Part shown: piece after piece, positions 1 to 5,645 of the stretch
Position numbering within the stretch: the first letter of the stretch is position 1
Layout of the letters: every line of letters starts with the position of its first letter
From: Kiritimatiellia bacterium
GTDB lineage: Bacteria; Verrucomicrobiota; Kiritimatiellia; SLAD01
Direction: 5' to 3'
NCBI GenBank assembly: GCA_007126995.1
Contig: SLAD01000216.1
Coordinates: 1 to 5,645, forward strand
DNA length: 5,645 nucleotides
Translations under genes and position numbers: made by a program
Notes under the pieces: generated by a model
What the model saw: only the letters and a program-made list of their open reading frames with translations
Told to the model about the DNA's origin: nothing
The model's database searches: none

Positions 1-527
1 AGCGCCCTGCGTCGGTGCATCAGGCAGCCGATACCGAGCAGGCACAGGAGCAGTGTGCCGGGTTCAGGGATTACCATCGGGGGCGCGGAACTACCATAGA
101 CCCAGCCATCCCAGGACCCGTCCTCCAACTCTCGATCCGTAAAACCAAAAGTAGCCGAGGTCCAGCTTTCATCGGCGGAATCCCTGACCCAGTATTGCCA
201 CCAATCATCGCCGCCGCCGAAACCGCTGTTGCTATTTCCATCTAAGGAGATGCCATCCAGAAAGGTACCCCAGCCAAAATCCTCTTGAATTGTTTCCAAG
301 GTGGTTTCCTCCTCGACGTAATCGATCAAGGTTTTGCCGGTAGCGGGGTCATGGCCCGCCAGCAAGATATCACCGTAATGCACCTCGAACTGAGCGATGG
401 CACCGTTGCTAAAGTTGATGACGAGATGGGACGTATTGCTTCCGGATCCCAATTGATGGATGGCGGCATCCGTCGAAGGTAAGGCGATCAGGCCCAGTAG
501 GGCGATGATGGTGATGGTCTTTCTCAT
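1..527 (-). CDS. PEP-CTERM exported protein with DUF4430/transcobalamin-like domain (3' end beyond window)
   Basis: The frame is open from ATG 527 to the window edge: 175 complete codons with no stop reached. Residues 1-22 form a signal peptide (MRKTITIIALLGLIALPSTDA). The exported domain spans about 23-148. The tail is a PEP-CTERM sorting signal: IPEPG at 153-157, a hydrophobic stretch 158-170, then HRRR at 171-174. Such tails are processed by an exosortase and anchor or release proteins at the outer surface of Gram-negative bacteria. The body has a TLIDYVEE segment (66-73), a GTFLDGISLDG segment (87-97), then WWQYWV (109-114) and LEDGSWDGWVYG (134-145). This order resembles DUF4430, the fold of the transcobalamin/intrinsic-factor C-terminal cobalamin-binding domain. 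It is the third gene of the riboswitch operon, 25 nt after the pseudopilin stop. AAGGA lies 10 nt before ATG 527; an in-frame ATG at 536 is possible but sits too close to it. The export and anchor calls are firm; the cobalamin-binding call is inferred. Confidence 0.85.
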   Translation of the reverse strand, partial: MRKTITIIALLGLIALPSTDAAIHQLGSGSNTSHLVINFSNGAIAQFEVHYGDILLAGHDPATGKTLIDYVEEETTLETIQEDFGWGTFLDGISLDGNSNSGFGGGDDWWQYWVRDSADESWTSATFGFTDRELEDGSWDGWVYGSSAPPMVIPEPGTLLLCLLGIGCLMHRRRA

Positions 528-552
528 GTGCTGCATTTCCTTTTGAGCGGGT

Positions 553-1290
553 TTAATCGAGGTCGTAAAGATGGTTATCCTCGGACAAGAAGCCGACGTT
601 CGGCGGCAGGTTTTCATAGGGCCCGGTGTACCGGTCGCGACGGCTTTCGGCCCGGCCATCGGCAAACGCCACATTGGACATACCGCGATGGCGGAATCCT
701 TGCGTGCCGGAATATCGCCCGGAAAAGTGGGCGTCGCCGGGGGCCGGCAAGGGCGATCGCATGAACTTGTTGGCACCGCCCTCCCATTCGCCGTCGCCGA
801 ACAACGCACACGTGGACGGATTACGGATTTGGCTTGGGCGAATCGGTTGCGTAATCGCCTCGCCCGCGCCATGCCCGACATAACTCACGTTGTAATTGTA
901 TCCCGTGTAGGGATCGCCCGACCAATTCGCGGTGCCGCGAAACGAGGGACATTGTTGCACCCGTGGATCGCCGGCCCCCTCCCACAGCAGACCGGGCCGC
1001 ACCTGCGGCTGCCCGCCTTGATCCCAGTCGCGGACCGTACTGAAGTCCCACGCATGGATCGCTGAGCGCCGCCCATCGATTTCGTAGGCTACACCCGGCG
1101 GGAAGCGGCCACCGTTATTGGCCGCGTAGGTGTAGGCTGCGGCAACCATTTGACGCAGATTGCTGAGACAGCCGATCCGACGCCCCTCTTCAATGCCAAA
1201 ATGAACCGCTGGATAGGCGAGTGCCATCAGCAGGAACGCCATCGTCATCACGACCAGCAGTTCCACCACCGTAAAGCCTGCCCGCTTCAC
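553..1290 (-). CDS. Prepilin-type pseudopilin-like protein with H-X9-DG domain
   Basis: This is a 245-residue protein starting at GTG 1290. The N-terminus MKRAGFTVVELLVV is a class III prepilin signal: cleavage after G5 by prepilin peptidase, with the conserved Glu at position 5 of the mature protein (E10) and a hydrophobic helix to about residue 28. The C-terminal half carries the PVC-type signatures: QQCPS near 112-116, TGYNYNVSYVG near 129-139, FGDGE near 164-168, and the H-X9-DG motif with H201, D211 and G212 (HRGMSNVAFADG). It ends in FLSEDNHLYDLD. Members are pseudopilins or minor pilins of type II secretion/type IV pilus-like machines, inserted in the inner membrane and assembled into a short periplasmic filament. 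GTG 1290 is preferred over TTG 1296 because it overlaps the upstream TGA as GTGA and has GAGGG 8 nt upstream, indicating translational coupling. Position in a B12-controlled operon suggests a role in corrinoid acquisition rather than general secretion; the exact role is unknown. Confidence 0.92.
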   Translation of the reverse strand: MKRAGFTVVELLVVMTMAFLLMALAYPAVHFGIEEGRRIGCLSNLRQMVAAAYTYAANNGGRFPPGVAYEIDGRRSAIHAWDFSTVRDWDQGGQPQVRPGLLWEGAGDPRVQQCPSFRGTANWSGDPYTGYNYNVSYVGHGAGEAITQPIRPSQIRNPSTCALFGDGEWEGGANKFMRSPLPAPGDAHFSGRYSGTQGFRHRGMSNVAFADGRAESRRDRYTGPYENLPPNVGFLSEDNHLYDLD

Positions 1291-2615
1291 GGCCAAATCC
1301 CTCGCAAGCGGTACGCGCCAAGGTCTGCTGTATCGGAGAGTGGGACGATTAACTCGACGGTTTCCGTGTCATTTCCATTTGAAGTGCTCACTTCGCCGGC
1401 AACGCTGTTCGTAGACCAACTCCCGGCATCCGCCAAATCTTGGCTCGACTCCAACACCACATGTACTGGGTCACCGTCTGTGCGGCGCGTGAATTGAATC
1501 CGCAGTGCGTCTTCCTCCGGCACCCGCGTCATATGCATCAAGGGCGACCTGGGATCGCCCGCTTGAATTCGGTCACGGCCGAGGGCGAAGGCCAGCACAT
1601 TGGCGATCCCGTGCCCGTTGCCGAGGCCGTGATCACCGCCGATCGCCGGGTCCATGCGCTCTTCCCAAGTGAATTGCTCCAAGTGCCAGCGCTGATAGTC
1701 CGAGGCCGGAGAGACAATCGAGACCGCATCGATCTCCGGAGTTCCGTGTCCTGGAATCGGCTTGATTCTGACGTACTGAATCCATTTCCAACCGGCATCC
1801 GGGTCAACGGGCAGATCCAGCTCGCCGAGATCGAAACTCGTGCCGCCAGCCGAATGGCCATAAATCTGTGCAACTTCCACCAGACTCCGCCCGGCGAGGT
1901 TGGTGGAGGCGACGGCGGGATCAAGCGGCCAAGTTGGATTGGTCGGCACGCCCCACCACTCGTTTGTCCATCCTGTCATTTCGACGGGGTCATCAGGGTC
2001 ATAGATTCGGCCCAAGGTCGGCGCGAAGGTATCGGCGAACGGTCCGTCCGTGAAGGTGATCCAGTTGGTGCCGTCCTGACTGACGGCGACGAGGCCCGGT
2101 TCCGCATGCACGTTTCCCGTCAAGATCACCTCTTCGGGATCGTGCACCCACGTTTGAGCCTGATCCGTGGCTGCCGCCGTTTGTAGGACGTTGCCGAAGA
2201 TGATGAAGTCCCGTCCAAAGGGGTTGCGAGGATCATCATAGACGCGGCGTCCGAATTTCAGGATCAGGTGACCACCTTGACCGATCGTCACCAGTTCGGT
2301 CGCCCGATACGCCGGCCAAACCGGCACAACCGGTATCGTCCAATCGGGATCGATATCAAAGCCGTTTCCCGTTGTGTCTACAGTTGGCCGCCCCAAGGCA
2401 GTCAGCGCATTGGTGAACGGCTGCAATGTGATCGAGTCTGTGCCCACACCGTCACCCGGCTCGTACGAGATCACCTCGACGGCGAAATCCTTTTCGTTAA
2501 AGTCATAAGGTGCCGGATGAATGGCGTGTGCGGTGGTGACCGTCAAAAGCGGCCACAACAAAAAAGCGCACGCTTTAGCGTGCGCGGGGAAAGAAAAATA
2601 TGAGCAAACGTGCAT
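1287..2615 (-). CDS. Secreted cell-surface protein controlled by cobalamin riboswitch
   Basis: This is a 442-residue protein starting at ATG 2615. Residues 1-31 can act as a signal peptide: Lys14, hydrophobic ACAFLLWPLLTV, and AHA before the likely cleavage after A31. Residues about 40-303 form a beta-rich domain with GQGGHLILKFGRRV (112-125), GRDFIIFGNV (134-143), AEPGLVAVSQDGTNW (171-185), GTSFDLGELDLPV (258-270), WIQYVRIKP (278-286) and PEIDAVSIV (293-301). This resembles the 'cell surface protein' family whose DFxxFGN and EPxxVxVSxDGxxW motifs are often found near B12 transport genes. I do not know a characterised member. Residues 307-350 resemble the verrucomicrobial C-terminal module (YQRW..EQFTW ... 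GIANVLAFALG), followed by a beta-sandwich to WP442. There is no lipobox and no PEP-CTERM tail. The frame stays open upstream to 2828, but that part overlaps the riboswitch, so the ATG at 2615 is chosen; only GGGA stands close upstream. It is the first gene of the operon and probably a cobalamin-capture or surface-receptor component (inference). Confidence 0.82.
   Translation of the reverse strand: MHVCSYFSFPAHAKACAFLLWPLLTVTTAHAIHPAPYDFNEKDFAVEVISYEPGDGVGTDSITLQPFTNALTALGRPTVDTTGNGFDIDPDWTIPVVPVWPAYRATELVTIGQGGHLILKFGRRVYDDPRNPFGRDFIIFGNVLQTAAATDQAQTWVHDPEEVILTGNVHAEPGLVAVSQDGTNWITFTDGPFADTFAPTLGRIYDPDDPVEMTGWTNEWWGVPTNPTWPLDPAVASTNLAGRSLVEVAQIYGHSAGGTSFDLGELDLPVDPDAGWKWIQYVRIKPIPGHGTPEIDAVSIVSPASDYQRWHLEQFTWEERMDPAIGGDHGLGNGHGIANVLAFALGRDRIQAGDPRSPLMHMTRVPEEDALRIQFTRRTDGDPVHVVLESSQDLADAGSWSTNSVAGEVSTSNGNDTETVELIVPLSDTADLGAYRLRGIWP
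2560..2585 (-). terminator. Intrinsic terminator of the riboswitch expression platform
   Basis: On the minus strand, GCGCACGCT (2585-2577), loop AA, AGCGTGCGC (2574-2566) form a perfect 9-bp GC-rich stem (or 8 bp with a 4-nt loop), followed at once by six T (2565-2560). This is the classic Rho-independent signal. It follows the aptamer by about 88 nt, as expected for a transcription-terminating B12 riboswitch. Unusually, it lies 30 nt after the chosen ATG and encodes signal-peptide residues 11-19 (AHAKACAFL). Confidence 0.85.
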
Positions 2616-2631
2616 TTTCCCGATTCCGCGC
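2582..2631 (-). promoter_or_regulatory. Candidate antiterminator stem around the start codon
   Basis: On the minus strand, GCGCG (2631-2627) and GGGAAA (2621-2616) can pair with TTTCCC (2592-2587) and CGCGC (2586-2582), giving eleven pairs with a 5-nt bulge (2626-2622). The 3' arm takes the first four bases of the terminator's 5' arm, so the two structures exclude each other. The ATG at 2615 would lie at the edge of the loop. This is pairing by eye; the folding energy is not computed. Confidence 0.45.
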
Positions 2632-2640
2632 GGAACAACT

Positions 2641-2662
2641 GTCGACCTGACAACAGATCGAC
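2641..2662 (-). promoter_or_regulatory. Leader hairpin between aptamer and start codon
   Basis: On the minus strand, GTCGATCTG (2662-2654), loop TTGT (2653-2650) and CAGGTCGAC (2649-2641) form a 9-bp stem with one U-G pair. It is not followed by a T run, so it is not a terminator. It lies between P1 of the aptamer and the start codon, where it may act as a spacer or folding nucleus of the expression platform. Its function is unknown. Confidence 0.55.
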
Positions 2663-2672
2663 GAGTTACTAG

Positions 2673-2812
2673 AGTTAAGCACGTCTTCTGGCTTCCAGCT
2701 TCAACCTCGTCCCGTCTTCCCATTCCCGAGGGAACAGTGACCAGTGGAACTCGTAGCTGGTTACAGCGGCGCGACCGCGTCCGATTTTCACGGAACTTCC
2801 GTTTGCTTAACC
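2673..2812 (-). ncRNA. Cobalamin (B12) riboswitch aptamer
   Basis: Read on the minus strand. The 5' part has ACGGAAGTTCCGTGAAAATC, then a core matching the cobalamin-riboswitch consensus: GCGGTC..GCCGCTGTAACC, ending at 2759. The 3' part has the B12 box AAGCCAGAAGACGTGCTT (2694-2677), close to the AGCCAGGAGACCTGCC consensus. Closing stem P1 is complete: GGTTAAGCA (2812-2804) with TGCTTAACT (2681-2673), nine pairs including one G-U. A further stem CCAGCT/AGCTGG (2760-2755 with 2700-2695) closes the variable arm, which includes a TTCCC/GGGAA hairpin (2734-2723). The fold binds adenosylcobalamin or another cobalamin and usually represses downstream uptake or synthesis genes when the ligand is plentiful. 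It sits 57 nt before the ATG of the surface-protein gene and therefore should control the whole three-gene operon. Confidence 0.93.
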
Positions 2813-2840
2813 ACAACTTTTTTGACAAGGAACTGAGTGG

Positions 2841-2868
2841 AGCGTAGCAGGTTGCCTGATTCAGTCAA
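2841..2868 (-). promoter_or_regulatory. Probable sigma70-type promoter for the B12 operon
   Basis: On the minus strand, TTGACT (2868-2863; 5/6 to the -35 consensus) is separated by 16 nt from TACGCT (2846-2841; only 3/6 to the -10 consensus). This would place the transcription start near 2834, just upstream of riboswitch stem P1, giving a leader of roughly 220 nt. The good -35 and the correct position support it; the weak -10 lowers certainty. The interval 2872-2960 shows nothing else I can identify. Confidence 0.5.
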
Positions 2869-2960
2869 GCGCGATAGGAAGAGAGTTTTAGATTGTTCGC
2901 CCTTATCTCACGTTCTGACGCAGATTGGGAAGTCGCCCCTCAGGAATCAATGTCGTGAGC

Positions 2961-5645
2961 CTACGGCAAGGCGATAATCGTCAGCGCTTGCCCGAACCGG
3001 CCCACGCCTTGCCAGTCGGGTCGCAGGATGTAGGTGCCGGGATCAAGCGGTTGCCACTCCAGCCGCACGCGTCCACCCGGCGCGGCCGAATCCACTTGCA
3101 GGCGCTGCGCGGTGCGGCCGGGACGCTGAATCTCCAACCAGACGGTGCCGACTTCGCCGGGTTCCCCAGAGGCCCAACGCGCGATGCCGATGTTCTGCAA
3201 CTCCAGTTGCACGGTTTGGCGCACACGGATCTCCAGCGGCTCACCCCGTATCCTGCGAACAGGCTCATCATCCACACGAATCGCGCCCCATTGATGATTC
3301 ATATTCTCGAACGGTCCAGCGGCTAGATCACCCAAGCGACGCCGCGACGCCTCGGTCGACCAGACGCCATATCCCAGCGGACGGATTTCCTCGATCCGGC
3401 CACCATCAATCTCGCGCGCATACACCGGGCTCCAGTCCGACGCGATACCACGCCAGCCATAACGGCCCTCGGGCAAAGCGAATTCGCGTCCGCTCCACTC
3501 GAACGGGGTCAGGCGATAGGCGCGGGCCAGATTGGCCACACTGCGCATCGCCCGCCACGCGGGGCGGCGCACGCCACTCGCCGAAATCAGGCCTTGATCG
3601 CTGTCCAGCACACGGTCGGCCGTGGCGCGATACGCCCCCACATGGCCACCGGCACTGCGGGTTTCGAAGACCAAATTATGATAGGCCTGCAAGGCTGCGG
3701 ACTGCCACGCCTCGTCCGTTGATCCCGCGTTGGGTCCGACCGGGAATACCGCGCCGGCCCAGACAATCGGGCGGCCTGCCGCGACTCCACGCGCGTACAG
3801 ACCCCGGAATACCGCGTCCCCCATCACCTGCGTATCGCCCACCACGCGGGGCGGCACAACAGTGAGATAGTCAACAAACGGCGCGATGAAAGCAGCGTCC
3901 AGCGGTAATTGCACACCCGCCCTCGCATTGAAGTCACTGCGGTCCGCGTCCCAGCGCGTCGTGATCAACTGCCGGTGTCCCGCTTGACGAATGGTTCGGA
4001 CGGTGTCGGACCAGATCGCACTCCACGTGTCATGGGCGAATCGCCGCAGAATAGACCAGACGGGATGATCGGGTGGCCATGCATCCCACTCGTCCGGCGC
4101 AGGGAAACGCATCGGTGAAATGTCCCACTTGTCGACGAATTGGTCGGGATCCGCATACTGCATGTCCAACCACTGCTGCCATTGCTGGTTGAGCCACTCG
4201 GCGTCCAACGCGTGCGGCGGCATCAGATCCAGCGCAACCACAGGATAATCTCCTGGCAGGTCGAGCGTCGCCAGCAGTGCCGCGATGGTTTTGCCTTCGG
4301 GCTCTGCGGGATTCTCGAAGGGCATGCGCAACTTTACCCAGAGTCCCCGGTCACTGGCGGCTTCAAGCACATACCGGACCTGTGACGCCACAGCCGCATC
4401 GTCGTATTCGAGGATCAAGGTGTTGAAGCCTGCGGCGACGATTTCATTGACGTCGTGTGTCACCTGATCGGCGGGGAACCGCGATGCGGTCAACCAGCGC
4501 GCGTCCGGCTGGATCGATGATCCGGGATGGTAATCGACGCCCAGGAAGTGAATTGGCACACGGCCCGATGTGATGCGGCCTCCAGCGATTCCGACCCGTT
4601 CGTGCAATTGTTCGGGGGCGTGCCCCTCGCTGATTACTTTGACCGGAAAGGAAACGCGATCGAAGAGTCTGGCCCGTGCGCCCACTTCTTCAAGATTGAG
4701 CTGAACGCGGTAGTTTCGAACACCCTCCTCCACCCGGGGAACTACGCCCAGATTCAGCGGATGCACTTCCTCATCTGCGTCCGCTGACAGCTCAAACGGG
4801 GCGGAGACCACGCGCCGGACAATCCGGCGCTCTTCGTCCACTAACTCCGCGGTCAAACGCACCTGCACGGGCTCTGCGGCGAACGAGAAGACGCGAGCCT
4901 GTACCCGGATTAGTTCATCGACATGAAAGAGTCGCTGCTCGATGTGTACATCGGTGAGGAATCGGCCCCGCTGCAGGAAGAAGACCGCCTCATTCAACAG
5001 CCCGCCGAGCGCAGCGCGCGTGGTGCGGTGCCGATCCAAGCCGATCCAGCCCCAGCTTTGAGATGGCGCCTCTTGGGGATGTTGAATGAATAAACCCGCC
5101 AGCGCCCCTTGATTCTCCTCGCTACGTTGCTCGCCGGTAGCAAGTGTGACCCAGCGCGACGGCACATCATCCGCCCATAACAGCGGGTCACCACGAATAT
5201 AATCCGCGTTGCGCGAGCGAATGTGATACACGGCCCGGGAGCGACTGCTCCGCACGGTCCGCGTCTTCTCCTGAAAACGGCTGGATGGATGAGCGATATA
5301 CGGTGGTGCAGCAGCAGGGTCCCGCCTATCGGGCATCAGGGCTGCGGGTATGAGCCGGAAATCGGAACCGCCGTACCGATGTTCTCCCGCAGCTTGTGGC
5401 GCCAATTCCTGGTCCATGCCGACGTGCAAGGCGTTCAGTTGGTCGAGTTGCAAATGATCGTCTGTGCCGCCGCGATCTACCCCGCCATGCAAGTACGACC
5501 AACCGGCCACGTCCAACAACACCGGTCGCCATGCAGTGGTCAGGCTGACATCCCGGGCCCAGACGGCTCCGTCCGTCTCCTCCGCCTGCACAACCAGCCG
5601 GGTGGTTTGTCGATCGCCCCGGAAATAGGCCACCAGCGCGGCGTA
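2961..5645 (-). CDS. Large glycoside-hydrolase-like multidomain protein (5' end beyond window)
   Basis: 894 residues are visible before TAG at 2961-2963; the frame is open through the window edge, so the GTG near 5633 is an internal Val. Numbering from the first visible codon: 1-45 resembles the end of a galactose-binding-like or GH2-type sugar-binding beta-sandwich (DGAVWARDVSLTTAWRPVLL). About 228-338 is an Ig-like beta-sandwich (QARVFSFAAEPVQVRLTAEL). About 365-710 looks like a (beta/alpha)8 barrel: FLGVDYHPG (368-376), DVNEIVAAGFNTLILEYDD (398-416), GLWVKLRMPFE (434-444), YPVVALDL (467-474), RPIVWAGAVFPVG (615-637 region) and a typical clan GH-A ending, GGHVGAYR ... DQGLISASGVRRPAWRAM (about 657-700). 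About 795-894 is a C-terminal Ig-like domain (VQLELQNIGIARW). The predicted role is polysaccharide or glycoside processing or binding at the cell surface or periplasm. The usual Glu at barrel strands 4 and 7 are not evident. It is likely a separate transcription unit from the downstream riboswitch operon. No family number can be assigned with confidence. Confidence 0.8.
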   Translation of the reverse strand, partial: YAALVAYFRGDRQTTRLVVQAEETDGAVWARDVSLTTAWRPVLLDVAGWSYLHGGVDRGGTDDHLQLDQLNALHVGMDQELAPQAAGEHRYGGSDFRLIPAALMPDRRDPAAAPPYIAHPSSRFQEKTRTVRSSRSRAVYHIRSRNADYIRGDPLLWADDVPSRWVTLATGEQRSEENQGALAGLFIQHPQEAPSQSWGWIGLDRHRTTRAALGGLLNEAVFFLQRGRFLTDVHIEQRLFHVDELIRVQARVFSFAAEPVQVRLTAELVDEERRIVRRVVSAPFELSADADEEVHPLNLGVVPRVEEGVRNYRVQLNLEEVGARARLFDRVSFPVKVISEGHAPEQLHERVGIAGGRITSGRVPIHFLGVDYHPGSSIQPDARWLTASRFPADQVTHDVNEIVAAGFNTLILEYDDAAVASQVRYVLEAASDRGLWVKLRMPFENPAEPEGKTIAALLATLDLPGDYPVVALDLMPPHALDAEWLNQQWQQWLDMQYADPDQFVDKWDISPMRFPAPDEWDAWPPDHPVWSILRRFAHDTWSAIWSDTVRTIRQAGHRQLITTRWDADRSDFNARAGVQLPLDAAFIAPFVDYLTVVPPRVVGDTQVMGDAVFRGLYARGVAAGRPIVWAGAVFPVGPNAGSTDEAWQSAALQAYHNLVFETRSAGGHVGAYRATADRVLDSDQGLISASGVRRPAWRAMRSVANLARAYRLTPFEWSGREFALPEGRYGWRGIASDWSPVYAREIDGGRIEEIRPLGYGVWSTEASRRRLGDLAAGPFENMNHQWGAIRVDDEPVRRIRGEPLEIRVRQTVQLELQNIGIARWASGEPGEVGTVWLEIQRPGRTAQRLQVDSAAPGGRVRLEWQPLDPGTYILRPDWQGVGRFGQALTIIALP

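Noticed and set aside
571..1065. Plus-strand open frames opposite the pseudopilin and other genes (also 1440-2186, 2521-2847, 2925-3326)
   Set aside because: They lie antisense to well-supported genes or the riboswitch, have no recognisable domains or ribosome-binding sites, and are the expected shadows in GC-rich coding DNA.
1288..1296. TTG 1296 as start of the pseudopilin gene
   Set aside because: It is only two residues longer and only 2 nt after the AGGG ribosome-binding site; GTG 1290 has an 8-nt spacing and the GTGA overlap.
2736..2747. Direct repeat cagtg-ac-cagtg
   Set aside because: It is short and lies within the variable arm of the riboswitch; likely chance or part of the RNA fold.
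2616..2828. In-frame N-terminal extension of the surface-protein gene (start at 2828)
   Set aside because: It coincides with the cobalamin riboswitch and B12 box, its translation is rich in Arg and Ser with no signal peptide at its start, and it would bury the signal peptide about 80 residues inside the protein.
2907..2959. Inverted repeat CTCACG/CGTGAG after the stop of the glycoside-hydrolase-like gene, as a terminator
   Set aside because: There are only six pairs around a 41-nt loop and no T run follows on the minus strand. No convincing terminator was found for this gene.
1..5645. CRISPR array, tRNA/rRNA, insertion sequence or attachment site
   Set aside because: No repeat-spacer pattern, no tRNA-like cloverleaf, no transposase or terminal inverted repeats were seen on reading both strands.

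Overview
The window looks like a GC-rich chromosomal segment of a PVC-superphylum bacterium, most likely Verrucomicrobiota (or Kiritimatiellota). Three traits suggest this: a PEP-CTERM exosortase sorting tail, a prepilin-like protein with the H-X9-DG signature, and a C-terminal module in a surface protein of the kind common in verrucomicrobial secreted proteins (Y..W....F ... G.gIANvLAFALG). All genes lie on the minus strand, so the biological order runs from high to low coordinates.

Region 5645-2961 holds the C-terminal 894 residues of a large multidomain protein: a beta-sandwich, a glycoside-hydrolase-like (beta/alpha)8 barrel, and a C-terminal Ig-like domain. Its start lies outside the window. 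The positions where clan GH-A enzymes carry their two catalytic glutamates appear to lack Glu.

Region 2960-2560 is regulatory. It contains a probable sigma70-type promoter (-35 at 2863-2868, -10 at 2841-2846), then a clear cobalamin (vitamin B12) riboswitch aptamer (2673-2812) with the conserved core and B12 box, a perfect 9-bp P1 stem, and an expression platform ending in a textbook intrinsic terminator (2560-2585). The terminator seems to lie inside the signal-peptide codons of the first gene.

Region 2615-1 is a tightly packed three-gene operon under the riboswitch. First comes a secreted beta-rich cell-surface protein (1287-2615). Next is a type IV/II pseudopilin-like H-X9-DG protein (553-1290), whose GTG start overlaps the preceding stop as GTGA. 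Last is a small exported PEP-CTERM protein with a DUF4430/transcobalamin-like domain (1-527), cut by the window edge just after its sorting tail.

The combination of B12 control, three exported proteins and one that resembles the cobalamin-binding fold of transcobalamin/intrinsic factor suggests an outer-surface system for capturing cobalamin or related corrinoids. The riboswitch is strongly supported by sequence; the capture function is inference from family resemblance and shared regulation.
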